NCBI RefSeq assembly: GCF_900115155.1
Contig: NZ_FOVM01000002.1
Location: 312,550 to 376,549, forward strand
Reading direction: 5' to 3'
Source: Mycetocola miduiensis
Lineage (GTDB): Bacteria > Actinomycetota > Actinomycetes > Actinomycetales > Microbacteriaceae
DNA length: 64,000 nucleotides
The position numbers were made by a program, and so were the translations under genes. Below the pieces are notes generated by a model, which was not told the origin of the DNA, did no database searches, and worked only from the letters and a program-made list of their open reading frames with translations. Of this stretch, positions 54,892-62,687 are shown in pieces. Each line of letters begins with the position of its first letter. Positions within the stretch are counted from its first letter, which is position 1.

Positions 54892-54902
54892 AGGAAGAGC
54901 AC

Positions 54903-55889
54903 ATGGTGGAGTACACGAAGAAGTGGCTGTCGCTCGATCAGCAGGTTGATCGGCTGATCGATCGAGGACTCGAGGTCGAGGACCCCGGCCGAGCCGCAGC
55001 ATTGCTCAAGTCGATCGGCTACTACCGTGTTACGGGCTACCTCTACCCGTTTCTTCAGTCGGACGAGTGCGTGGACGATGAAGGCCAACCGCAATTCAGA
55101 ATTCTGAACAAGTACCGGCCGGGCACCGCCTTGCATCATGCGGAGTCCATCATCGACTTCGACCGACAACTGCGCATCCTGGTACTGGAGGGTGTGGAGC
55201 GCATAGAGGTCGCCGTGCGCATGCGAGCCGGCTATGTCCTCGGGAGGTCTTCGGCGTTCGCTCACGAAGACCCCGCGTGCTTCGATGACTCTTTCACTCG
55301 ACCGGGTACCGACAGCCGGGACCCGCACTCCAGTAAGCACGTGGAGTGGCTGAAGCGAGTCAAGGACCGGCGGGACAACTCTGACGAAATGTTCGTCGGG
55401 CACTTCCGCACGAAGTACGAGGACCGCATGCCGATCTGGGCGCTCACTGAGCTGCTCGAGATGGGGCATCTCTCCACTCTCTTTCGCGGGATGCTCCAGA
55501 AGGACGCGGAGGAGCTTGCTGACGCCTTTGGCGTCTCGAAGAAGAAGCTAATGACCAGCTGGCTCGCCAGCTTGAACTATGTACGGAACGTCGCAGCACA
55601 CCACGCCCGGCTCTTCAACCGGAAACTCCAGAATGCGCCGTCGCGACCAACGGTAGGGACCGTGCCAGTGCTCGACCACCTCCGAGCGCCCGATGCACCC
55701 AAGCAGGATTTTGGAACCTATAACGCTCTGGCGGTCATCGCATACCTCTTGCAGTCGATCGAAGCGGAGCCGGTGTGGGCCAATCGCCTCGGCGAGCTAT
55801 TACGAGAATTCCCGGCGTCGCACGCCTTGACGATACAATCGATGGGTGTCCCCGAGAACTGGGAGTCGCTCAACCTCTGGACGAAGTAG
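54903..55889 (+). CDS. Abi_2-family (AbiD/AbiF-like) abortive infection protein
   Basis: A 328-residue protein of the Abi_2 family. The N-terminus KKWLSLDQQVDRLIDRGL with KSIGYYRVTGYLYPF is typical. A HEPN-like ribonuclease signature R-N-x3-H is at R228-H233 (NYVRNVAAHHARLFNR), after MPIWALTELLEMG, the usual Abi_2 core. In lactococcal plasmids AbiD/AbiF proteins stop phage growth by killing or arresting the infected cell. GGAAGAG precedes the ATG. It lies beside the ImmA/IrrE pair, forming a small defence-like block in the island. Confidence 0.9.
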   Translation: MVEYTKKWLSLDQQVDRLIDRGLEVEDPGRAAALLKSIGYYRVTGYLYPFLQSDECVDDEGQPQFRILNKYRPGTALHHAESIIDFDRQLRILVLEGVERIEVAVRMRAGYVLGRSSAFAHEDPACFDDSFTRPGTDSRDPHSSKHVEWLKRVKDRRDNSDEMFVGHFRTKYEDRMPIWALTELLEMGHLSTLFRGMLQKDAEELADAFGVSKKKLMTSWLASLNYVRNVAAHHARLFNRKLQNAPSRPTVGTVPVLDHLRAPDAPKQDFGTYNALAVIAYLLQSIEAEPVWANRLGELLREFPASHALTIQSMGVPENWESLNLWTK

Positions 55890-56634
55890 AGCCGGGCACT
55901 CGCTTAGTCTCGAGAACGGCCTTACCGAGATGATCCATACGAGACTTGCCTTGTGAGACCCAAGAGGCCATGAGATCTCAGTGTTGGGGAGCGTCTCGTC
56001 AGAGTGATATCCACGAGACGATCATCCTCAGTCATTCGCGGCGCACCAAGTGCCGCGTCGGCTGGGGAGGCTGGTTGGCATGGATGAAACCACGTTGCTC
56101 GCGGGCATGGTCGACAACTACGACGAGCAGTACCGCGGCACTTCTGACTCGGAGACGTCTTCGTACACGGGGTGGAGTTCGGACGGAAAGAACACCCCGA
56201 ACCGAGACGACCACCAACACGTGCACCGACGCGGTCGGTATCCGTCGCGACTACGAATCCCACGACGATGACGGTCAGACTGGGACGTCGTCGATCATCA
56301 TCAATGACGCATGTGGCATCTCAACTGGTCCAAGAATCGTTTGTAAACATCGCGATCAAGACGACTCCCTGCTACATCGAGGAGAACGCCAATGGAATGC
56401 TCGTTTACAAGGCGAAACTAGACATCAGAAAGGTATCGGCGATCTCGAGATCGCGGGTCGCCGAACGCTGAACGGGCAATGCCTGAAGATACGCAGGCGA
56501 AACCCCGTCGGAACCTGGAACCGTGTCCTGAAGCAGCGAGGCACCCCGAGCGCTCGCTCGAAAGCCCCGGAAGATCTGCCGATCTGCCGGGACTTTGCGT
56601 ACACGTCTTCCGACCAACAATCACGGAGCCAGTT
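55890..56634. other. Gene-poor stretch without recognisable genes
   Basis: Open frames of up to 230 codons exist on the plus strand (55946-56638) but their composition (threonine/arginine strings) is unlike a real protein and shifts between frames. The most protein-like fragments are around 56093-56170 (DETTLLAGMVDNYDEQYRG) and 56319-56440 (ASQLVQESFVNIAIKTTP), in different frames, so this may be a frameshifted remnant. No family assigned. Confidence 0.5.
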
Positions 56635-57641
56635 CTAAAGCGTTCGGGCCGGCGTCGCCCCTACCAAGCCCGCCGCCTCCGCCAGCAGTTCTACCGAACG
56701 CAGCTGCCCTGCCACTCCGGGACTCTGGTGTGCCACGATCAGTTCGTCCGCACCGGAATGCGCTGTGAACCTCGTCAGGTAATCGACGACCGCGTCAGGG
56801 GTGCCAACAGCCGAGTACTTCATCATCTGGGCGATCTGCTGGCCTTGAGGGGACTCCAGGATGAGATCCGCCTCGTCATCGGTGAACGTCCGACCCCTGC
56901 CCAGCATCAGGACCACCCGTTCACGCAACGTCGCCCGGAACATGTCCTGGGCCTCGCCGTCGGTGGCGGCCGCCACGACATTCACGCCGACCATGACATG
57001 CGGTTTCTCGAGCTGGGCGGAGGGTTCGAACTCCCGTCGGTACACGGCGACCGCGTCGTGCAGCGCGTTGGGTGCAAAATGTGAGGCGAAGGCATATGGC
57101 AGGCCAAGAGCGGCGGCGAGCTTCGCACCGAACAGCGATGACCCCAGAATGTACAACGGAACGTCGGTGCCCTTGCCCGGGATCGCCTCCACACCGGGAA
57201 TCCGGGTCGGACCGGTCAGGTAACCCTGCAGTTCAAGGACGTCCTGAGGGAAACTGTCCGAAGAACTCGGGTCACGGCGCAGCGCCCGCATGGTGTTCTG
57301 GTCACTGCCGGGCGCACGCCCCAGGCCGAGATCATCCGCCCGGGGTGCAGGGTCTCCAGGGTCCCGAACTGTTCGGCGATGGTCAGCGGCGAATGATTGG
57401 GAAGCATTACACCGCCAGCACCCAGACGGATGGTCTCGGTGTGAGCTGCGACATGCGCGATCAGCACGCTGGTCGCCGACGAAGCGATCGAAGACATGTT
57501 GTGGTGCTCGGCATACCAAATCCGGCGGTAGCCCAGTTCCTCTGCCCGGCGCGCCATGGCCACGCTGCCGGCAAAACTCTCCGCGGCGGTCTGCCCGGGT
57601 CCGATGGTCGCCAGGTCAAGAATGGAAAGCGGAACAGTCAA
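56635..57641 (-). pseudogene. LLM-class flavin-dependent monooxygenase, frameshifted
   Basis: Luciferase-like monooxygenase split over two frames. The N-terminal part (57641-57334; [42 protein letters not shown]) and the C-terminal part (from about 57333 to 56635; [43 protein letters not shown]) join in the middle of the conserved [14 protein letters not shown] motif. Loss of one base near 57333 (CGGATGATC where CGGATCGATC is expected) explains the break. The start is TTG at 57641 without a clear ribosome site. A sequencing error would give the same picture. Confidence 0.85.
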
Positions 57642-58323
57642 GATCTACCGGTCTTTCGTCGAGCGGCTGCGCCGAGTGGTTCGGGGTCTATGGACAATCG
57701 GCCAGATACCGCTGATCCATACCCCGGCACAACGCGGACAAACGTCCTGGATTCCACTGAGCTGTACCGCGAAGACAGGCAAGCCTACCCCGCTGGGCCA
57801 GGGCATTTTCGGCTGCATCACCAACCGCGAGGTGATGCCTGACACCCCTCACGACGACCTTGACGGCACCCCAGTCGCGCAGAACGTCCGCTACCTCGTG
57901 TCCGCTTGTGACAAGGACGCTTAGTCGTCCGGTGGGTTCTCCGCCGGAGCGCTCAAGATGGCCGGCACGGAGGCCGGTGACCTCTACATCGTCGACACGA
58001 AAGAGACCCTCGCCGCCAACAAGGTGAAGTAGACACCGGACGACGAAATGCCCCATTTCTGCCGACAGAGCGCGACCACGATGTTGTGCCGCGCATTACG
58101 TTGCTACTACGCATCACACGGGGCAGCTTCCTTCAGAATGTTCCAGCACTCCACCAGAGAACGGCATCGATCGCGGTAGTCGGGGCGGCGGACCAGGATC
58201 CGAGCTGACGGGCGAGCATGGCACTCCGATCGGGGGGCGACCGGCCGGGCCGCCTTGGATGGGAGGTCGAATTTCGCTCGCCCTCCGAGGCCCCCAGCCC
58301 AGGTCCACATTTTCGAAGGATAC
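57642..58323. other. Decayed coding sequence, unassigned
   Basis: Plus-strand pieces look like remnants: 57642-57924 reads into IFGCITNREVMPDTPHDD and VAQNVRYLVSACDKD, meets a stop, then continues in the same frame (SSGGFSAGALKMAGTEAGD, LYIVDTKETLAANKVK) to a second stop at about 58030. A second frame over the same bases gives ELYREDRQAYPAGPGHF. From 58030 to 58323 I see nothing recognisable. Confidence 0.45.
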
Positions 58324-58935
58324 CTACGCCGGTATCGAGATGTCGGGGGCTGTGTGGCGCGTACGGAAGCCCCCGCGAATTTGCACAACTGCGGGGATCT
58401 CGGTGCCGGCAAAGATTTCGAGGTCGTTGAGTGAACTGTCGACGATGTCGCCGACGATCTGCGGCGACGCGCCCCGTCGGCAGGTCACCTGGATGGAGAG
58501 TATCGGTGTGCGGTGAACCTTATATGCGGAGACATGGGAGGCAACGAGCCCGGGTTGCCGAGACAGCACCTCGTTGAGGATGTCGGCGGCGACTGCCGCA
58601 TCGATGATCGTCGTCCCGCCCTTGACGGCATCGTTCACGATGAGACGATTCGTGCGTCCGCGGCCTTGCCGGAGGATGAATATGGCGAGGAGGACGATCC
58701 CGAGGAGGAGAACGGCAACGGCGCCGGCAGGGAACCAATTCGGCGAGGACTGCGTGGCGGTTGTCCCCTGGAGCAAGGTCTCGATCCCCGTGAGAACACC
58801 CGGCGCGATCTCGTCCCACCCTTCGGCGAGGGCTGGGGAGGTGGCCAGTCCGATGGCTGCCGCACCAAGCACGACCGCGGTCAGGCCCACGAGCAGAAGC
58901 AGGAGGCGATTCGCGAAGCGATTCGTACTGTTCAC
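58324..58935 (-). CDS. Asp23-cluster membrane protein, AmaP-like
   Basis: A 203-residue protein with two membrane segments (about 10-35 and 68-88) and a C-terminal soluble domain (VNDAVKGGTTIIDAAVAADILNE region onward, here quoted in part) resembling the Asp23-like fold of AmaP anchors. It is the last gene of a five-gene operon in which every junction is a 4-bp overlap. In Firmicutes AmaP tethers Asp23 to the membrane; the same job is inferred here. No signal peptide cleavage site is certain. Confidence 0.75.
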   Translation of the reverse strand: MNSTNRFANRLLLLLVGLTAVVLGAAAIGLATSPALAEGWDEIAPGVLTGIETLLQGTTATQSSPNWFPAGAVAVLLLGIVLLAIFILRQGRGRTNRLIVNDAVKGGTTIIDAAVAADILNEVLSRQPGLVASHVSAYKVHRTPILSIQVTCRRGASPQIVGDIVDSSLNDLEIFAGTEIPAVVQIRGGFRTRHTAPDISIPA

Positions 58936-59516
58936 GCACCTACCTTCCCCTCACGGGCGATGGACAGACGGGGTGGTTCCAACGTGGGCTGGAGTTGGTA
59001 GGAGTCGAGTTCGTCGGTCACGACGTTGAGCACGGCAGTCCGGTCGAGGAGAATCCCCGACGTCGGCGTAAGCCGGACTTCGACACGCTTCCGAGACACG
59101 GTGACGCGTACTTGGTCGAGGCCGATGCCGGCCGCGGAAGCGGCGTGCCGGGCGAGCGCCGAGGCGATGACGTCGTCATCGACAAGGATGACCGTGTGCG
59201 TTGACTCCAGGATGTGTCGCCCCCGGCGGCCAGGAGTCACTGCAAGAGCGATGAAGGCCCAGCCGGTCAGCGCGATCACCAGACCGCCACCGACGAGACT
59301 CGCGGCAGGCAGCGAGGTGATCTCGACGAGCGCTGTCGCCATCACGCTGGGCGCCACCAGGATGGGCGGCCGGTTGAGCATACCGAGGACGATCTCTACG
59401 GCCAGCCAGGCGAACGTCGATATCAAGACGATCGCCAGGATGATGGCGGCGACCGATCGGGGAGAGCGGGTCTCGCGGCGACGGATACGCTGGTAGGTGG
59501 ACCGTCGGCTGCTCAT
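58932..59516 (-). CDS. DUF6286-type membrane protein of the Asp23 cluster
   Basis: A 194-residue protein: basic N-terminus, two membrane helices (about 24-46 and 72-93), and a soluble tail with TVILVDDDVIASALARHA and VRVTVSRKRVEVRLTPTSG. Proteins of this shape accompany Asp23 and DUF2273 genes in actinobacteria and are annotated DUF6286. It overlaps its neighbours by 4 bp on each side. Confidence 0.75.
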   Translation of the reverse strand: MSSRRSTYQRIRRRETRSPRSVAAIILAIVLISTFAWLAVEIVLGMLNRPPILVAPSVMATALVEITSLPAASLVGGGLVIALTGWAFIALAVTPGRRGRHILESTHTVILVDDDVIASALARHAASAAGIGLDQVRVTVSRKRVEVRLTPTSGILLDRTAVLNVVTDELDSYQLQPTLEPPRLSIAREGKVGA

Positions 59517-59890
59517 CTGACGCGAGCCTCGGGCCGCATCGTGGCGCCGGTGAATCGGATCGTGATGTTGCCGAGGGTGGAACCGGTCAGAGCTGCCACG
59601 CGATTGCGAAGCAACTGCTGGGCGCGCTCGGAACGGTCCAGGAGCGACCCGCCCGACCGCTCGAGCAAGCGGCCGGTGCCCCCTGACTTGCGCAGCTCCG
59701 TCACCGGAACGCTGGTGCTGACGCTCACAGCAAGCGCACCTCCTTCGTCATGAAGTTCCACGCGGACGGTTTCCGTCCGAACGCCGAGGCCCTCGGCGGC
59801 GACTGCGGAAATGACGCGGCTCAGCGCGCGCGGCGTCACTCGCGTGCGACCTCGCGATGGCTCGGCGTCAGGCTGACCCTGGATGGTCAT
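59513..59890 (-). CDS. Asp23/Gls24-like small protein
   Basis: A 125-residue soluble protein with an alkaline-shock-protein fold: RVTPRALSRVISAVAAEGLGV is the usual start of the domain and VRVELHDEGGALAVSVSTSVPV the strands. It is shorter and more diverged than the first Asp23 gene of the operon. Overlaps by 4 bp at both ends. Confidence 0.75.
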   Translation of the reverse strand: MTIQGQPDAEPSRGRTRVTPRALSRVISAVAAEGLGVRTETVRVELHDEGGALAVSVSTSVPVTELRKSGGTGRLLERSGGSLLDRSERAQQLLRNRVAALTGSTLGNITIRFTGATMRPEARVR

Positions 59891-60081
59891 GACGAGGAAC
59901 GCTTACCCCGTACCGCGTCGACAACGCCGCGGACGTTGAGCTTGCCGTCCATGATGCGGCCAGCCAGACCACCGACGAGCATTGCGCCCGCCACGAGGAC
60001 AAACGCCCAGAACCCGAGAACGATCCACGTCAGGGCGAGAACCGCTCCCACGAGAATGCCAACTCTGGTGGACGAAATCAT
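59887..60081 (-). CDS. DUF2273-like small membrane protein
   Basis: A 64-residue protein with two hydrophobic segments (about 5-24 and 26-42) and a basic tail (RGVVDAVRGKRSSS). DUF2273 proteins sit next to asp23 in Gram-positive bacteria and are thought to anchor it. Overlaps the Asp23 gene by 4 bp. Confidence 0.8.
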   Translation of the reverse strand: MISSTRVGILVGAVLALTWIVLGFWAFVLVAGAMLVGGLAGRIMDGKLNVRGVVDAVRGKRSSS

Positions 60082-60515
60082 TGCACCCGGGCCACCACGA
60101 CAGGAGCAGACTGGTCGTCGCCATCCTCAGAGGCGATATACACGTCATTGATCGTGATATTCACCTCTGTGACCTCCATACCCACCAAGGTCGAAATCGC
60201 GTTGATGACCGCAGCGCGCACATCGTCGCCAACCTTCTGCAGGGGCACTGGGTAGTCCGCGACGATGCTGACGTCAACAGCAACCTGCGTCTCGCCGACC
60301 TCGACCCTGATGCCCTGAGAAAGGTCTGTAGTGTTCATCGCATCGCGGATGGCACCCATCATGCGCGCCGCCCCGCCACCCAGGCCATGGACACCAGCAG
60401 TGTCACGCGTTGCAATGCCTGCGATCTTCGCAACCACACCTTCGTTAATCGTCGTCTTGCCGTGTCTCGTTTCGATGCTTACCGCGACGGCCGGCGTGGA
60501 CGTTGTATCTGCCAT
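60078..60515 (-). CDS. Asp23/Gls24 family envelope stress response protein
   Basis: A 145-residue protein, first gene of the operon. HGKTTINEGVVAKIAGIATRD and VAVDVSIVADYPVPLQKVGDD, with VEVTEVNITINDV near the end (here MEVTEVNITINDVYI), match the DUF322/Asp23 family. In staphylococci it coats the membrane and relates to cell-envelope stress. GAGGAGAAGAG precedes the ATG. The operon promoter should lie in 60516-60780; I see no clear consensus. Confidence 0.9.
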   Translation of the reverse strand: MADTTSTPAVAVSIETRHGKTTINEGVVAKIAGIATRDTAGVHGLGGGAARMMGAIRDAMNTTDLSQGIRVEVGETQVAVDVSIVADYPVPLQKVGDDVRAAVINAISTLVGMEVTEVNITINDVYIASEDGDDQSAPVVVARVQ

Positions 60516-60812
60516 GCTCTCTTCTCCTCGATCATCGGGGGTCGCCCCGCCGGGACGACCGTGTACGACTGAGGCAACGCGCGATGTGCGCGCTGAACTG
60601 CGGAGGATCTCGTCGGCGCTGTCTGATGGAGCGGCTCCCGACCTTTGCGCGGTGCGACATTGTTCCCAGTCACGTTCCCCATGGTCGGGATGCTACGCGC
60701 ACGATGGCGACAAGTAAACGGGCCGAAGGTCCCGCGAAAATCGTCGCTGGGTTTCTCCCTTGATCGGGAAGATATCGGGAAGCTACCTACATTGCGCTGC
60801 TGTCGAGGCTGA
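60516..60812. other. Upstream region of the Asp23 operon
   Basis: No gene is supported. On the minus strand it holds the leader of asp23, with GTTTAC and TAGCAT elements at about 60714 and 60690, eighteen bases apart, a weak candidate for a stress-sigma promoter. Confidence 0.4.
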
Positions 60813-61037
60813 CACCTTCTCGCGCGTACTCCTCCAGCCAAACCAGCAGGTCGGAATGACTCATGGGGGCTGCTGCTGGTCGATGCGGGGCCGGGGGTGT
60901 TGGCCGAGCTGGTGGCCCGGCACGACCTCGCTGATCTGCGCGCGATCGTGGTCACGCACCCGCATGCCGATCACAGCCTGGACCTGATGGCGCTGGCCTA
61001 TCGGTGGACGTTCCCGGTGCGGTTGCCGCGGATTCCA
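60813..61037 (+). pseudogene. Fragment of an MBL-fold metallohydrolase
   Basis: In one frame the sequence reads NDSWGLLLVDAGPGVLAEL, VARHDLADLRAIVVTHPHAD and HSLDLMALAYRW, the first third of a metallo-beta-lactamase-fold protein with the H-x-H-x-D-H metal motif (HPHADH). A stop lies just upstream and similarity ends near 61037, so most of the gene is missing. Confidence 0.7.
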
Positions 61038-61244
61038 ACCCCTCACCTCGCGCCGGCCGTCATCTCCGCTGAGCCCTCAGGCTCGAGCCTGCCCGCCATA
61101 AAGAACACGTTGACTTGGCCCTCGTGGTTGGAGACCAGGTTGGCATTCCGATCGCCGCGAGCCACCCTGTCTTCGACCGCATGCCGATGGCTTATGGACC
61201 TTCAACAGTGTGCGTAAGCGTGTGAGCGGAGTACCATCGCGGTC

Positions 61245-61559
61245 ATGAAAGTGACCGAGACCCGAAGCGGCGGGTTCGCTGGTATCCCACGGCGCTGGCA
61301 AGTCTTCCTGGAGAAGGAGCCCGACGAGGAGTCGTGGCTGGCCTTGCTCCGCAGGCTCCCGTGGGACGATTTGCCTCGTGACGCCCCCCAACCGGACCGC
61401 TACCTGTATCGGATCAATTGCGAACCGGACGAAAGCGTGTTCCGGGAACCGCGGGAGGCGCTCATACCGGAGCAAGACCTGACTGGGGCCTGGCGCGAAC
61501 TGGTCGAGCGAGTCTGTAAACGAGACGAGCAGGAACATCAGCCTCGGCCCGAGGACTGA
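61245..61559 (+). CDS. Emfourin-like protease inhibitor, orphan
   Basis: A 104-residue soluble protein. The opening KVTETRSGGFAGIPRRW contains the S-G-G-F-A-G-I motif of emfourin, the protealysin (M4 metalloprotease) inhibitor, and PWDDLP ... PDRYLYRI and LTGAWRELVERV fit the rest of the family. Emfourin genes normally lie beside an M4 protease gene; none is seen here, though decayed genes flank it. It may guard against foreign or distant proteases. The start ATG at 61245 is the natural one. Confidence 0.75.
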   Translation: MKVTETRSGGFAGIPRRWQVFLEKEPDEESWLALLRRLPWDDLPRDAPQPDRYLYRINCEPDESVFREPREALIPEQDLTGAWRELVERVCKRDEQEHQPRPED

Positions 61560-61804
61560 AGACTTCGTCAGGCGGGTCTCCGACCGCTACGGTGCTGGCC
61601 ACCGACCTCAAACGTTCTTCGGACCGCAGATCAGCCTTGGCGTTCGTAGAACATACGTGAGGCTTGCTGGGGACAGCATCGCGAGTTTCGTCTGAATCCG
61701 CTGGAGTCGCCCGGACAGGGTTTGTGACTTTTGTTGGAGGGCAGCGCCTCCCGTTCAATCGTGACCAGTCCACCGGCGCACTGGGGGCGCTTCCTCAAAG
61801 CCGT

Positions 61805-62047
61805 GCGCTTCAATGCGGCAACGACTTGCAAGTCGACTTGGGTTCTATTTGCTCCGGCGGATTCGAGTGCCGCTGAGATGACGTTGACGTCTTCAAACCG
61901 GATCAACCGATGACCGCGACGGATGGAGTTGAGGACAGAATGCTGCCGCACGGCGCGAGCGAGAAACGCGGCAACATATGCGGTGAGAGAGATCGACTCA
62001 CCCGTGTCGCTGCGATGCTCGTGAATGGACCTTCGTCCGTAGTCCAT
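61805..62047 (-). pseudogene. Remnant of a 2-oxoacid dehydrogenase acyltransferase (E2) domain
   Basis: Minus-strand frame from about 62047: HEHRSDTGESISLTAYVAAF, LARAVRQHSVLNSIRRGHRL and IRFEDVNVISAALE. This is the pattern of the E2 catalytic domain (T-G-E-x-I-S-x-T-A-x2, then R-x-G-R-L-x2-F-x-D-V-x-V). Neither the start nor the C-terminal HxxxD-G active site is present, and the flanks are out of family. Confidence 0.65.
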
Positions 62048-62351
62048 AGGCGTTCCGGGCGGAAGGCGGCACCGGGTGCAACAGCTATTGCAGACGGAAT
62101 GGCAGCTGGGAACGGCCGGACGGCCCTCGTAGCGGTCTCCCCGCGTGCGTTCCAGGCCGGCGGCGTCGCCGTCGCTGAAGTTGTCCGAGACGCTCATGTG
62201 TCGGGGCCTTTTTGGGTCCCTTTTGACAAGCGAACAACGGCAAATATCCACATCAAATGATGAGTGCTCATCCGACGCGATCGCCCTTGCGGCCGTATGA
62301 TTACTGGTATCCACAACTAAAGACGGCGCGGACCCGCACTTCAGCGTCTGT

Positions 62352-62393
62352 CAGGGGGTCAGGGGTTCGAATCCCCTCAGATCCACCAAAACC
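62352..62393 (+). repeat. attR: distal copy of the tRNA-Ala 3' end
   Basis: Exact 42-bp copy of 50751-50792 including T arm, acceptor and CCA. Only the 3' end of the tRNA is present, so it makes no functional tRNA. Confidence 0.9.
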
Positions 62394-62687
62394 TCTGGTG
62401 AGCGATAAGTTCTCAGGGGTTCTTTTCTTTCGGAAAGCGCCTCCGGGGCCTTATTGGGGCCTTAATGATTTTCATCGAAGGTTCCGGGGACCACTCCCGA
62501 GGTCGCTCAGTCGGCCGAAAGTGCTGCGAACGGCGGTCGTGCCCACCTGGTGGTATTCGAGCGGTCGCTCCATCTGCTCATTGGTCCGTGCGACGAGTAG
62601 AGGAGAAAGACCCTTTCACGGAATTCTGAGCCCATTGAGGGACTTTCGCCCTTGTCGCCGCACCGCATGCGCTCGTAGCTTCAGACG
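62394..62687. other. Sequence beyond attR, no gene
   Basis: About 300 bp with no supportable gene. The first 80 bp still resembles the sequence downstream of the intact tRNA (TTCTCAGGGGTTCTTTTC is shared, then GGGGCCTT repeats), followed by unrelated sequence that leads into the CPBP gene. Confidence 0.6.

Larger units (their letters stand above)
50751..62393. mobile_element. Integrated genomic island at the 3' end of tRNA-Ala
   Basis: Bounded by a 42-bp exact direct repeat (50751-50792 and 62352-62393). Next to the tRNA are an excisionase-like HTH gene and a tyrosine integrase, both on the plus strand, the usual layout of tRNA-integrating elements. Cargo: an unknown protein with an XRE-ImmA/IrrE protease, an Abi_2 protein with a possible RNA, a frameshifted flavin monooxygenase, an Asp23 operon, an emfourin-like inhibitor and several decayed genes. 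No conjugation, replication or phage structural genes are seen, so it is probably a non-autonomous or decaying integrative element. Confidence 0.88.

Noticed and set aside
55946-56638. 230-codon frame in the island after the Abi gene
   Set aside because: Low-complexity arginine/threonine composition and no ribosome site; better described as non-coding or decayed.
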